Positions 1-8,572 of a DNA stretch of 64,000 nt are shown here, piece by piece. Source of the DNA: Lachnospiraceae bacterium (GTDB lineage Bacteria; Bacillota; Clostridia; Lachnospirales; Lachnospiraceae); assembly GCA_015057635.1 (NCBI GenBank), contig SVEB01000011.1, positions 1 to 64,000 on the forward strand, in the 5' to 3' direction. The translations under genes and the position numbers were made by a program. The notes beneath the pieces were generated by a model that ran no database searches, was not told where the DNA came from, and was given only the letters and a program-made list of their open reading frames with translations. The first letter of the stretch is position 1. Each line of letters begins with the position of its first letter.

Positions 1-62
1 ATAAGCCCCACTAGATCGAAAGGTTTAATTAGTCTTTCGATTTTGAAACGTTTATGTTTCAT

Positions 63-148
63 GCCGGCGTGGCGGAACTGGCAGACGCACAGGACTTAAA
101 ATCCTGCGGGACTAATCTCCCGTACCGGTTCGATTCCGGTCGCCGGCA
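63..148 (+). tRNA. tRNA-Leu (anticodon UAA)
   Basis: An 86-nt cloverleaf with a seven-base acceptor stem (GCCGGCG pairing with CGCCGGC) and discriminator A. The anticodon loop CTTAAAA carries TAA. A long variable arm is present, as expected for the class II leucine tRNA, and the T loop reads TTCGATT. CCA is not encoded. The promoter lies outside or at the window edge. tRNA-Arg follows 84 nt downstream. Confidence 0.95.
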
Positions 149-232
149 TTTTTCATGATTTTATTAAAAAAATTGTGAAAAATGCTTTTCTTTTTTGTAA
201 AAGAGAGTATAATAAAGATAGTTAATTAATAT

Positions 233-306
233 GTGTGTGTAGCTCAGCTGGATAGAGCACTTGGCTACGGACCAAGGTGTCGGGAGTTCGAATCTTCTCA
301 CGCACG
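233..306 (+). tRNA. tRNA-Arg (anticodon ACG)
   Basis: A 74-nt tRNA: acceptor GTGTGTG pairs with CACGCAC, discriminator G, anticodon stem CTTGG/CCAAG around the loop CTACGGA (anticodon ACG, the inosine-modified Arg tRNA), T loop TTCGAAT. A TATAAT at 208-213 could serve as its own -10, but no good -35 was found. An intrinsic terminator follows at 315-343. Confidence 0.94.
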
Positions 307-314
307 TCCTTAAG

Positions 315-343
315 AGAGTGATACGTAAGTATCACTCTTTTTT
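315..343 (+). terminator. intrinsic terminator after tRNA-Arg
   Basis: Perfect 10-bp stem AGAGTGATAC/GTATCACTCT with a four-base loop, followed by a run of T. It ends the tRNA transcript. Confidence 0.9.
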
Positions 344-470
344 CGTTGTCCGGATTTCGTGAATATCAAAGCTCTTGTCTGGAGGGCGCGGCAAGATGAG
401 TGGAAACGTATGCCAAAGGATGAATGATATGAAAGAACGGATGAAATAGATGGAACATGAAAAAGAGTTA

Positions 471-650
471 ATAAGGAGCGCGAAGGAGTATGTTTTCCGG
501 AATGTCCGGTTCATGACGAACAAAAAAAGCGGCAGAGACTTTGCCTATCAGACAGTGAATGATCTGTCTGATAGGCAAAGACTCTGCCGCTTTTTTATTC
601 ACTCATGCGTCCGAACATTCGGAAAACGATACTCCTTCGTGCTCCTTTAG
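471..650 (-). repeat. long 3-prime hairpin element, copy A
   Basis: About 180 bases fold into one imperfect hairpin. Read on the minus strand it holds the family motifs in order: GTTCGGACGCATGAGTGAA (at 598-616), inner stem, CAGACAG-8 nt-CTGTCTG apical stem (549-570), inner stem, then GTTCGTCATGAACCGGACA (503-521), all enclosed by an outer stem (about 471-500 with 620-650). It follows the minus-strand ABC-F gene by 26 nt and is in the same sense. Immediately after that gene's TAG stop stands GAGGGTATCG, which copy C has in the same position. This is one of four full copies in the window; I do not recognise the family. Confidence 0.85.
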
Positions 651-675
651 CCGGACGAGGGGGTACGATACCCTC

Positions 676-2229
676 CTAGAATTTAGTGGACCACTGAGAT
701 CCGTCCCACACTTTTGTGGCGAAATCTTCGTAGAAATCTGGTTCGTGGCAGATTAAAAGGATACTTCCTTTGTATTCTTTTAAGGCACGTTTTAATTCGT
801 CCTTTGCGTCCACGTCAAGGTGGTTTGTCGGTTCATCGAGAAGAAGAAGGTTTGTCTCCTGGTTGATTAACTTACAGAGACGGACTTTCGCCTGCTCACC
901 ACCGCTTAGTACACGTACCTGGCTTTCAATATGCTTTGTAGTCAGGCCACATTTTGCAAGTGCGGAACGTACTTCATACTGTGTCCAGGACGGGAATTCT
1001 TTCCATAGTTCTTCGATACAGGTGTTATTCTTTGCGCCGGTCATTTCCTGTTCGAAATAGCCCTGGTATAAATAATCGCCTAATGTAACCTTACCGCTTA
1101 AGGATGGGATCAGGCCGATGATGCTCTTTAAAAGAGTAGATTTACCGATACCATTGGCACCCTTTAAGACGATCTTATCGCCACGTTCCATCTCAAGATT
1201 TAATGGTGTGGTAAGTGGTTCGTCATAGCCAACAACTAAATTCTCGGTTGTAAAGATATAACGGCTTGCCGCACGTGCTTCTTTAAAATGGAATTCTGGC
1301 TTTGGTTTTTCTTTCGCAAGTTCGATGACGTCCATCTTATCTAATTTCTTCTGACGGGACATTGCCATGTTTCTGGTAGAAACTCTTGCTTTGTTACGAG
1401 CTACGAAATCTTCAAGTTCACTGATTTCCTGCTGCTGTCTCTTATAAGCCGCTTCTAACTGTGCTTTCTTTGCTGCGTATACTTCCTCGAATTTGTTGTA
1501 ATCCCCAACATAACGATTTAATTCGCCATTTTCCATATGATAGATTAAGTTGATTACGCTATTTAAGAATGGGATATCATGTGAAATTAAGATAAATGCA
1601 TTCTCATACTCCTGTAAATAACGCTTCAGCCATTCGATATGCACCACATCAAGATAGTTGGTAGGCTCATCGAGTAACAGGATGTCTGGTTTTTCAAGAA
1701 GCAGTTTTCCAAGAAGGACTTTGGTACGCTGACCGCCGCTCAGTTCAGTAACGTCTTTATCAAGACCGATATCCTGAAGACCTAAGGCGCGGCCGATTTC
1801 TTCTACTTTGGAATCGATGATATAGAAATCATGGGCATCTAAGAGGTCCTGGATTGTCCCGAACTCTTCCATTAATTCTGCCATGCGTTCATCATCCGCT
1901 TCTGCCATTTCATTGCAAAGTTCGTTCATTTTCTGTTCTAATTCAAAAAGGAAGTTAAAAGCAGATTTTAATACTTCGCGGATTGTCATGCCCTTTTCAA
2001 GAACGGAGTGCTGATCTAAATAACCAACACGGACATTTTTGGACCATTCCACATTTCCTTCATCCGGCATTAACTTACCTGTGATGATATTCATGAAGGT
2101 GGATTTTCCTTCGCCGTTGGCACCGACTAGACCGATGTGCTCGCCTTTTAAAAGACGGAAAGACACATTGGAGAAGATGGTACGGTCGCCAAACCCATGG
2201 TTCAAATTCGTCACATTTAATATACTCAT
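676..2229 (-). CDS. ABC-F family ATPase (YkpA/YbiT-like)
   Basis: A 517-residue soluble protein with two ABC ATPase domains and no membrane segment, which defines the ABC-F group acting on ribosomes in translation or antibiotic protection. The first domain has Walker A GANGEGKS near residue 36, signature LSGGQ near 163 and Walker B LLLLDEPTNYLD. The second has GANGIGKS, LSGGEQ and LLLLDEPTNHLD. A charged linker rich in Lys, Glu and Gln lies between them. Length is slightly below the roughly 540 residues of Bacillus YkpA. Start is ATG, with AAGGAG about nine bases upstream. The gene is monocistronic and is followed by hairpin element A. Which ABC-F subgroup it belongs to cannot be decided by eye. 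Confidence 0.93.
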   Translation of the reverse strand: MSILNVTNLNHGFGDRTIFSNVSFRLLKGEHIGLVGANGEGKSTFMNIITGKLMPDEGNVEWSKNVRVGYLDQHSVLEKGMTIREVLKSAFNFLFELEQKMNELCNEMAEADDERMAELMEEFGTIQDLLDAHDFYIIDSKVEEIGRALGLQDIGLDKDVTELSGGQRTKVLLGKLLLEKPDILLLDEPTNYLDVVHIEWLKRYLQEYENAFILISHDIPFLNSVINLIYHMENGELNRYVGDYNKFEEVYAAKKAQLEAAYKRQQQEISELEDFVARNKARVSTRNMAMSRQKKLDKMDVIELAKEKPKPEFHFKEARAASRYIFTTENLVVGYDEPLTTPLNLEMERGDKIVLKGANGIGKSTLLKSIIGLIPSLSGKVTLGDYLYQGYFEQEMTGAKNNTCIEELWKEFPSWTQYEVRSALAKCGLTTKHIESQVRVLSGGEQAKVRLCKLINQETNLLLLDEPTNHLDVDAKDELKRALKEYKGSILLICHEPDFYEDFATKVWDGSQWSTKF

Positions 2230-2398
2230 ATAATACGGTACTCCTTAACTTTCAAATCAGTAGGTGCAAATTATAGTTGTGGCTAAACGCACAAATATTT
2301 TAACATTATAGATGAAAATGCCCCAAAATACAAGAGATTCTGACTGCTTAAGAGTAGCATTCCCGGAAATTTTTAATACAAACTTAATTATTGCGCCA

Positions 2399-2427
2399 TT
2401 TACGGGAAAATCTAGATGTGTTAGAAT
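2399..2427 (+). promoter_or_regulatory. probable promoter of the HAAS-domain gene
   Basis: TTTACG and TAGAAT separated by 17 nt, in the divergent gap between the ABC-F gene and the gene starting at 2515. The match to sigma-A consensus is moderate. Confidence 0.4.
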
Positions 2428-2514
2428 AATAACAAAATTTAGTCGTCTTTTTATTCATAAAATGACGAGGATGTTGGAAAATAAAAAGAGTCACTATTTT
2501 ATAGGAGAACACTT

Positions 2515-3051
2515 ATGACAATATATGAGTTTATTCGTGAATTGAGAGAAGCTCTGGAAGGTGAAGTGCCGGAGAGCGAGATTCGAAGTAATATCAGATA
2601 TTATGAAGAGTATATGAATAACGAGCGGATTACTAAGTCGGAAGAGGAGATTACGGCTGCTCTTGGGGAACCTCGTCTGATTGCCAGAACGATTATCGAT
2701 ACGTTTCAGATGCAGCACGGAGGCGAAACCCATTATGACAGGCAGGAGGCCAATTATTATCAGGAAGCGGGAAGAGAGTATCGTCAATCTTCTTATAATA
2801 ATGGGACATATACCGATGGAGAGGTTCATACTCAGGAGAGCTACTCAAACAGGGCCCATAAGTCCGGAAACCATGTTCGCGTGTTAAATATGCCGGGATG
2901 GCTGGCATCGGTGCTTGGCATCATGATTTTAGTTCTAATTTTCAGTGCGCTGTTTTGGATCGGTGGTGTGGTTCTGAAACTGTTTATTCGATTTGGCCTG
3001 CCAATCCTGCTGGTTGTTTTAATTGTTACCTTTATTCGGAACCGAAGGTGA
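2515..3051 (+). CDS. HAAS/DUF1700-type membrane protein
   Basis: 178 residues. The first 65 form the helical HAAS/DUF1700 pattern: a short helix MTIYEFIRELREAL, then YYEEYMNNE, then a block predicting helices around EEEITAALGEP. A polar, Tyr/Glu/His-rich linker follows (about 75-125), and the C-terminus has one or two hydrophobic membrane segments (about 130-172) ending in basic NRR. Proteins with this domain usually pair with a PadR-type repressor and act in envelope signalling, but no PadR gene is adjacent here. RBS AGGAG lies about 8 nt upstream of ATG. The family call rests on pattern recognition; partner and signal are unknown. Confidence 0.75.
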   Translation: MTIYEFIRELREALEGEVPESEIRSNIRYYEEYMNNERITKSEEEITAALGEPRLIARTIIDTFQMQHGGETHYDRQEANYYQEAGREYRQSSYNNGTYTDGEVHTQESYSNRAHKSGNHVRVLNMPGWLASVLGIMILVLIFSALFWIGGVVLKLFIRFGLPILLVVLIVTFIRNRR

Positions 3052-3362
3052 AAATAGCAGCAAAGATTTTGCTGCGAATAAAAAGAGCAAAGCCCGGTAG
3101 GGGAGCTACCAGGCTTTGCATTGAGGGGAGTATAAATAATTAATAAGGGGTTATATAGTGTATCAGCACTAAATTAATAGTGATTGATACTACTATATGA
3201 TAATACATTATGTGACAAATTGCAATCATATTTTTTGGGGGATTCATTAAATTTAAGGAAAGTAATTCCGTGTAATTATAGAATTTAGATGCATACTTTT
3301 TTTCATGTTGCAGATAATATTGCTTGTAATATCAATATTATCTTTTTAGGAGGAAATTCATT
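3052..3362 (+). other. intergenic region with several hairpins
   Basis: No gene is seen. It contains a 19-nt hairpin GCAGCAAA/TTTGCTGC (3057-3075) and a strong hairpin AGCAAAGCC..GGCTTTGC (3086-3120) whose U-run is on the minus strand rather than the plus. There is a long imperfect inverted repeat around 3151-3198. A perfect 10-bp hairpin GATAATATTG/CAATATTATC (3313-3342) is followed by TTTTT and directly by the AGGAGG of the next gene. That last hairpin looks like an intrinsic terminator in the leader of the Asn-rich gene. Confidence 0.6.
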
Positions 3363-3641
3363 ATGGCATCAGATTATAACAATGCTAACAACAACAATTC
3401 TAAAAACAGTTCTTCTAACAGCTACAACAACAATAACTACAATAACGCTAATAACAATAATAACTACAATAACGCTAGCAACAACAATAACTACAATAAC
3501 GCTAACAACAATAACAACTACAACAATTCAAGTTCTAATAATTCCAACTACAAGAATACATCTTCTAATAATTCAACAAATAGCAGCAGCTATAAGAACA
3601 CATCTTCTAACAGCTCCAGCTCTAAAAACTGCAAAAACTAA
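3363..3641 (+). CDS. Asn/Ser-rich low-complexity small protein
   Basis: 92 residues, of which I count 45 Asn and 23 Ser; most of the rest are Tyr, Lys, Ala and Thr. The N-terminal half is a degenerate tandem repeat of the type YNNANNNNN; the C-terminal third is Ser-rich with KNTSS units and a single Cys near the end. A strong RBS (AGGAGG, 8 nt before ATG) and a terminator right after the stop support a real gene rather than a chance repeat. There is no signal peptide or membrane segment. I do not recognise a family. Low-complexity Asn proteins in spore formers are sometimes coat-associated, but nothing here proves that. A terminator-like hairpin sits in its leader. Confidence 0.7.
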   Translation: MASDYNNANNNNSKNSSSNSYNNNNYNNANNNNNYNNASNNNNYNNANNNNNYNNSSSNNSNYKNTSSNNSTNSSSYKNTSSNSSSSKNCKN

Positions 3642-3694
3642 AGTATTAGCTGATGTAAGAAGTTTGGAAGCGGCAAGAGTGCTGAATCAGACAA

Positions 3695-3730
3695 AAAAAG
3701 GAGTTACCTTATTTGAGGGAACTCCTTTTT
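3695..3730 (+). terminator. intrinsic terminator after the Asn-rich gene
   Basis: AAAAGGAGTT pairs with AACTCCTTTT around a 14-nt partly paired loop; a T-run follows. Confidence 0.8.
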
Positions 3731-3937
3731 GCGTTGTCAGTGGATAATAAATAGGTAGAAGTTTGAGTGGAAGTACGAAAAGCCTTATAGAACTGTCAAA
3801 ATAAAGGGAATAATATTTGATAAGCAAGAATAAGCACAAATATTGTCAGATAGAATACAATATAGTAGAAAGAGGCTGTATTAAGCAGACAAGATAATAG
3901 CCGAATGCTTTCAAGAAAAAGAAAGGCAGGTGTGCTT

Positions 3938-4240
3938 ATGAGCTGGGATACGATCAGGATTAATGAAGAGGAGAAATACATAGGAAAAGGCAACAGCATT
4001 ATTATTGATTTAAGAAGACCGGAAGAGTATGCAGCCGGTCATATTTGTGGTGCTGTAAGTATTCCATATGAGGAGCTAGAACATTGTAAATGCATGCTGC
4101 GCAAGTATTGTAAGATTTTTTTATACTGCGAGAGAGGAAACACAAGCATGTTGGCCGCAAGGGATTTAGATCGGGAAGGATACCCGGCTGTGAATCTGTA
4201 TGGCGGAGTTCGTGTATATCGTGGCAAATTAGTGAAATAA
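3938..4240 (+). CDS. rhodanese-like sulfurtransferase domain protein
   Basis: A single rhodanese domain of 100 residues. Visible are the IIIDLRRPEEYAAGHICGAVSIP opening segment (key residues D, R, E, H), the catalytic loop YCERGNTS with the nucleophilic Cys, and the final GGV segment. Such proteins move sulfane sulfur or act in thiol chemistry in the cytoplasm. I chose ATG 3938 because AGGCAGG lies 7 nt upstream; an in-frame ATG at 3905 has no ribosome site. It stands alone between the Asn-rich gene and an RNA methylase gene, so the physiological acceptor is not indicated by context. Confidence 0.88.
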   Translation: MSWDTIRINEEEKYIGKGNSIIIDLRRPEEYAAGHICGAVSIPYEELEHCKCMLRKYCKIFLYCERGNTSMLAARDLDREGYPAVNLYGGVRVYRGKLVK

Positions 4241-4360
4241 TACGGTTAATCGTTGACTGATGCCAGAAAGCGAATTACAATAGAACGACAGGAGACATGT
4301 CCGGATGAAGGTTATGAAGGTATAGCAAAGTAGCGGATATGCAGGAAGATGGAGGAACGA

Positions 4361-5503
4361 ATGAATCGATTTGAATTTATTGCCCCATGTCATTTTGGAC
4401 TAGAGGCAGTGTTAAAAAGAGAAATCATGGATTTAGGCTATGAGATTGTAAGCGTGGAAGATGGCAGGGTAATCTTTGCAGGAGATGAATCTGCCATCTG
4501 CCGTGCCAATATGTTTTTAAGAACAACGGAGCGTATTTTATTAAAAGTAGCGAAGTTTAGAGCGGAAACATTTGAAGAACTATTTGAAAAGACAAAGAGC
4601 ATTCCGTGGGAAGACTATATTCCTAAGGACGGAAAGTTCTGGGTCGCAAAAGCAACATCCATTAAGAGTAAGCTGTTCAGCCCGACGGATATTCAGTCCA
4701 TTATGAAGAAGGCTATGGTAGAACGTCTGAAACAGGTTTATAAGGTGGAATGGTTTGAAGAAAGCGGCAATTCCTATCCGCTTCGCGTTACCTTTATGAA
4801 GGATGAAGTGACCATCGGTATTGATACAACAGGACAGTCCCTTCATAAAAGAGGATATCGTAAGATGACAGCGAAGGCGCCAATTACGGAAACGTTAGCG
4901 GCAGCGATCATTATGCTGAGTCCATGGAACAAAGACCGTATTTTAGTGGACCCATTCTGTGGATCCGGTACTTTCCCAATTGAAGCAGCTATGATTGGAG
5001 CAAATATCGCACCAGGCTTAAATCGTTCTTTCTTAGCGGAAGACTGGACAGATATCATTCCGAAAAAGCTCTGGTATCAGGCAAATGAAGAAGCGAATGA
5101 TAGGATTCTTCATGATGTGGAGATGAATATCCAGGGATATGATATTGATGGAGAGGTAATCAAGGCGGCAAGACAGAATGCAGCAGATGCAGGTGTGGGT
5201 CAGTATATCCATTTCCAGCAGAGAGGGGTAAGCGAATTAAGAAATCCGAAGAAATACGGATTTGTAATCACAAACCCTCCTTATGGCGAACGTCTGGAAG
5301 AAAAATCGGACATGCCGGCTCTTTACCGTGAAATCGGAAAGTCCTTCGCGACTCTTGATACCTGGTCTTTCTATATGATTACAAGCTATGAGGATGCAGA
5401 AAAATACATGGGACGCAAGGCCGACAGAAACCGTAAGATCTACAATGGTATGTTAAAGACTTACCTCTATCAGTTTATGGGGCCAAGACCTCCAAAGCGT
5501 TAA
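4361..5503 (+). CDS. ypsC: THUMP-domain class I SAM RNA methyltransferase (RlmL/YpsC family)
   Basis: 380 residues. An N-terminal THUMP RNA-binding region (about 1-160) is followed by a Rossmann methyltransferase with DPFCGSGTFPIEAA (SAM loop) and the catalytic NPPYGERL motif typical of N2-guanine or N6-adenine methylases. Homologues in Firmicutes modify 23S rRNA; it is often mislabelled a DNA methylase. Start chosen at ATG 4361, five bases after GGAGG; the ATG at 4349 would have its ribosome site abutting the codon. It is monocistronic and ends in a long terminator hairpin. Confidence 0.92.
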   Translation: MNRFEFIAPCHFGLEAVLKREIMDLGYEIVSVEDGRVIFAGDESAICRANMFLRTTERILLKVAKFRAETFEELFEKTKSIPWEDYIPKDGKFWVAKATSIKSKLFSPTDIQSIMKKAMVERLKQVYKVEWFEESGNSYPLRVTFMKDEVTIGIDTTGQSLHKRGYRKMTAKAPITETLAAAIIMLSPWNKDRILVDPFCGSGTFPIEAAMIGANIAPGLNRSFLAEDWTDIIPKKLWYQANEEANDRILHDVEMNIQGYDIDGEVIKAARQNAADAGVGQYIHFQQRGVSELRNPKKYGFVITNPPYGERLEEKSDMPALYREIGKSFATLDTWSFYMITSYEDAEKYMGRKADRNRKIYNGMLKTYLYQFMGPRPPKR

Positions 5504-5521
5504 GACAGAGTTAGCGAAAAT

Positions 5522-5587
5522 AAAAAGAGTTTGAATGTTTAAAAAGCAGACATATAGTCTGTATAAGAAACATTCAAACTCTTTTTT
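5522..5587 (+). terminator. long intrinsic terminator after ypsC
   Basis: A stem of about 19 bp (AAAGAGTTTGAATGTTT with AAACATTCAAACTCTTT) encloses a small inner hairpin CAGACATATAGTCTG. A six-base T-run follows. It lies between convergent genes and may work in both directions. Confidence 0.88.
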
Positions 5588-5671
5588 ACATAGCAACAGG
5601 CTTTAAACGATGAATGAAGCATTTTTACATGCACTTGTTCTTATCGTATCAAGCTACAGAACAGTGCCTGA

Positions 5672-6598
5672 TTAAGCCTTAAGAGTGCTATTAAGCCAGT
5701 CTGCGATATGTTGCATGATCTCGTCACGGTTTAGCTCATTTAAAAGTTCGTGACGGCATTCTTTATACAGGGTGCAGGAAGTGTTTGTGAAGCCCAGTTT
5801 TTTAAAGGTTGAAACAAGGGCGGATACTTCTTTGCCGTAACCTCCTACCGGATCCTTATCCCCGCTGATGAAGAAAAGCGGAAGGTCTTTTTTTATCTGC
5901 GCGATGGCTTTGCGGTCCGCTGCATGATACGCTAAGGAGATTAAGTCATGATAGAAACTTGCGCTGCAGATGAAGCCACAGTATGGATCGTTGATATAGG
6001 CTCCTACATGAGCCTGGTCCCTTGTCAGCCAGTCAAAAGAAGTGCGCTTAGAAAGGGAGGTATAGTTCTTGCCTCCAAAGAGCACTTTGTCTAAGAAGTC
6101 AGCCGGATAATCGGCGCCTTTTAGTTTCTGGTATGCACCGGTAAGAAGCATGCCAAAACGGGAGACAATACGTGGGGGACAGGTTGTCCCGCAGATAATG
6201 GCACCATCCAGTCCGTCAAATTCCGTAAGGACGTTGCGGGCTACTAAAGATCCCATGCTGTGTCCCATCAGGATCAGACGGTCGGAGCGGTTGTGTTCTT
6301 TTACATAGGAAAGAACTCGTTTTCCATCTTCGATTAAAAGACGATCACCATGGGATGGGGCAATAAAGCCAAGAGATTCTACTGGCTTATCTTTGCCATG
6401 GCCGCGGTGGTCGTATAAGAACACATCGTATCCATTTTCATTTAGAAAAGAAGCAAATTCTTCATAGCGGGAATGATGTTCTGCCATTCCATGAAAAAGC
6501 ACGAGGCTCGCTTTTGGAGAGGTGGTATCTGCGTAATAAGGGTATAACGCTGTTTGATGCCCCGCTGCCTGAGGTATGGTTAAAATGGGGTTTTGCAT
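5672..6598 (-). CDS. alpha/beta hydrolase (lysophospholipase/monoacylglycerol lipase type)
   Basis: 308 residues in one alpha/beta hydrolase fold. Motifs in order: oxyanion segment LVLFHGMAEHHSRY, DHRGHG, nucleophile elbow GHSMGS, acid ISGDKDPVGG, and catalytic His in ECRHELLNE. This is the Hydrolase_4 or serine aminopeptidase S33 pattern, which suggests cytoplasmic hydrolysis of acylglycerols or lysophospholipids. I chose the ATG at 6598 because GGAG lies 9 nt upstream; the 50-residue upstream extension lacks a ribosome site and any hydrolase similarity. Exact substrate cannot be told from the sequence. Confidence 0.9.
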   Translation of the reverse strand: MQNPILTIPQAAGHQTALYPYYADTTSPKASLVLFHGMAEHHSRYEEFASFLNENGYDVFLYDHRGHGKDKPVESLGFIAPSHGDRLLIEDGKRVLSYVKEHNRSDRLILMGHSMGSLVARNVLTEFDGLDGAIICGTTCPPRIVSRFGMLLTGAYQKLKGADYPADFLDKVLFGGKNYTSLSKRTSFDWLTRDQAHVGAYINDPYCGFICSASFYHDLISLAYHAADRKAIAQIKKDLPLFFISGDKDPVGGYGKEVSALVSTFKKLGFTNTSCTLYKECRHELLNELNRDEIMQHIADWLNSTLKA

Positions 6599-6634
6599 AA
6601 TATTTTTCTCCTCATCTCTTGTGTTGTTAAGTTT

Positions 6635-6663
6635 ATTATAGAGGGGAGAATCGTAAAAAGCAA
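6635..6663 (-). promoter_or_regulatory. promoter of the alpha/beta hydrolase gene
   Basis: On the minus strand TTGCTT, 17 nt, TATAAT, about 37 nt upstream of the chosen ATG. It is divergent from the amidase operon promoter a few bases away. Confidence 0.6.
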
Positions 6664-6671
6664 TTTGAATT

Positions 6672-6700
6672 TTGACACTATAGAAAAAACAAGGTATACT
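6672..6700 (+). promoter_or_regulatory. promoter of the amidase-rdgB-phosphodiesterase operon
   Basis: TTGACA, 17 nt, TATACT: near-perfect sigma-A promoter about 90 nt upstream of the GTG start. Confidence 0.7.
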
Positions 6701-6789
6701 TGGCAATAGAGAGCCTATAAGGGAATCGATACAAATGAGAGAGGACATGAAAGGCCATAGAATGCAACAAAGAAATAGGGAGGTTTTTC

Positions 6790-7974
6790 GTGTCAGAAGA
6801 AAAAATACTGAGACCGGCTGCGGCTATCAGTGTAATTATAATGCTTATTATTGTAGCCGTTTCTTTTTCAATGAAACAGAATCAGGAATTTGCAAATGTA
6901 ACGGGAACTGCAGTATTTAAGCCGGGAGATGCAGGTGAGATGGAAACTGCGGATAGAGAAAAAGAAGCGCAGGAAGGGATTTTTGCGGTTTTTCCGGGTG
7001 AAAAGAGTGAGCAGATTTTATCACGGCTTGGTGATAAGACAATCGTGATCAAAAAGCCCGAAAGTGTAAATCAGACGACTACGGTTTCGTTTGAGGAAAT
7101 CGCGATTGAGCAGAAAATAGTACTACATATAGAAGGAATCCATACCGGCGAATTGTCGGAGGATAGTATTTATAGAGTAAATCAGGATAAGATTTATTAT
7201 GGGGAGACCGCAGCAGCCGAAGAGGATATGATTCGGCTTTTAAATGTCGCGGAGGAAAAAAAGCTGGACGAAGAGTATGCGAAAGCACATATTACCATTA
7301 CCCTTGATACAAACTATGCGTATGAGTTGTATGAGGATGAGGGCTACTATTATATCTCGCTATTGCGTCCAAAGGACAAGTACGATAAAATTATCGTCAT
7401 AGATGCAGGGCATGGCGGAAATGATCCGGGGACGTTTTCAAGCGGTGGGCAGTATTATGAGAAAGATATCAATCTGTCAATTGTGACATACCTGCTTGAA
7501 TATCTCAAAGAAGATGCGATAATCAAGGTGTATACGACTAGAACAGAGGATGTGCTTCCGACTTTAAAACAGAGGGCGACGCTTGCCAATAATCTGGAGG
7601 CAGATTTGTTTTTAAGCGTACACTGCAATTCCAATCCTAATACTTCTATTCAGGGAATGGAAGTGTTATATAATGAGAAACAGGATGGGACAAGCGATTT
7701 TACATCAAAGGATTTCGCCAAGGTCTGTTTAGAGCATACGAATGCAAGATTAGCGTTAAAGGACAGGGGCCTGGTGCCAAGAAGCACAAATGTGCATATC
7801 GTTGGGGCTGCTACTATGCCGGTCGCACTGGTGGAAGTGGGCTTTATGTCGAACCCAGCAGATTTAGCAGTGCTGTCCAATGAGTATTATCAGAAGAAAG
7901 CAGCAGAAGGGCTTTATGAGGCAGTGTTAGATGCCTTTGGACGATTAGAACAAAGAGAAAAAGAGGATGAATAA
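6790..7974 (+). CDS. N-acetylmuramoyl-L-alanine amidase (Amidase_3)
   Basis: 394 residues with an N-terminal membrane anchor or uncleaved signal (about 8-27), a spacer of some 180 residues without recognised domain, then a zinc-dependent Amidase_3 domain (about 195-385). Visible zinc and catalytic residues are in VIDAGHGGNDPG (His), the Glu of YYEKDINLS, SVHCNSNP (His) and VEVGFMSNP (Glu). It cleaves the lactyl-L-alanine bond of peptidoglycan at the outer face. Start is GTG 6790 with GGGAGG 7 nt upstream. First gene of a compact operon with rdgB and a phosphodiesterase. CwlD-like role in spore germination is possible but the long spacer argues for a more general cell-wall role. Confidence 0.9.
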   Translation: MSEEKILRPAAAISVIIMLIIVAVSFSMKQNQEFANVTGTAVFKPGDAGEMETADREKEAQEGIFAVFPGEKSEQILSRLGDKTIVIKKPESVNQTTTVSFEEIAIEQKIVLHIEGIHTGELSEDSIYRVNQDKIYYGETAAAEEDMIRLLNVAEEKKLDEEYAKAHITITLDTNYAYELYEDEGYYYISLLRPKDKYDKIIVIDAGHGGNDPGTFSSGGQYYEKDINLSIVTYLLEYLKEDAIIKVYTTRTEDVLPTLKQRATLANNLEADLFLSVHCNSNPNTSIQGMEVLYNEKQDGTSDFTSKDFAKVCLEHTNARLALKDRGLVPRSTNVHIVGAATMPVALVEVGFMSNPADLAVLSNEYYQKKAAEGLYEAVLDAFGRLEQREKEDE

Positions 7975-7975
7975 G

Positions 7976-8572
7976 ATGAAACGAATCATATTTGCGACAG
8001 GAAATGAAGGGAAAATGCGAGAGATCCGTATGATTATGAAGGACACCGGATATGAGGTGGTATCGTTAAAGGAAGCAGGACTGAACCCGGATATCGTAGA
8101 AGATGGGACTACATTTGAAGAGAATGCGCTTATTAAAGCAAAAACAATCGCACAGATGACCGGCCAGATGGCATTAGCGGATGATTCTGGCTTAGAGGTG
8201 GACTATTTAGATAAGGCACCAGGTATTTATTCTGCTCGTTTCCTAGGAGAGGACACTTCCTATGAAGTGAAGAATGCCTATATCTTAGATCAGCTAAAGG
8301 GTGTACCGGAGGAAAAAAGAAGCGCAAGATTCGTATGTGCAATCGCTTTTTGTGATGCGGATGGCAATACGATGACAACAAGAGCTACCATTGAAGGAAG
8401 AATCGGGGATCAGGCAGCAGGAGAGAATGGATTTGGATACGATCCGATCTTTTATGTGCCGGAGTTTGGAGTGAGCACAGCGGAGCTTACGATGGAACAG
8501 AAAAATCAGATCAGTCATCGTGCGAAGGCGCTGAACCTGATGAAAGAAAAGCTGAAAGGACTGGAAGCGTAA
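7976..8572 (+). CDS. rdgB: XTP/dITP (non-canonical purine NTP) pyrophosphatase
   Basis: 198 residues of the HAM1/RdgB family, which hydrolyses dITP, XTP and dUTP-like nucleotides to keep them out of DNA. Visible: substrate loop FATGNEGK at the N-terminus, the Glu-rich FEENALIKA segment, ADDSGLEVD with metal-binding Asp residues, and the C-terminal GFGYDPIFY and SHRAKAL motifs. I chose ATG 7976, one base after the amidase stop and with GAGG 8 nt upstream, over the ATG at 7967. It is translationally coupled on both sides. Confidence 0.95.
   Translation: MKRIIFATGNEGKMREIRMIMKDTGYEVVSLKEAGLNPDIVEDGTTFEENALIKAKTIAQMTGQMALADDSGLEVDYLDKAPGIYSARFLGEDTSYEVKNAYILDQLKGVPEEKRSARFVCAIAFCDADGNTMTTRATIEGRIGDQAAGENGFGYDPIFYVPEFGVSTAELTMEQKNQISHRAKALNLMKEKLKGLEA

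Noticed and set aside
450-756. Overlapping plus-strand open frames of 65-66 codons
   Set aside because: They are translations of hairpin element A; no ribosome site and no composition like a protein.
3289-3747. 152-codon frame rich in Thr and Ile
   Set aside because: It is the +1 shadow of the Asn-rich gene: AAC/AAT repeats read as ACA/ATA. The Asn frame has the AGGAGG site.
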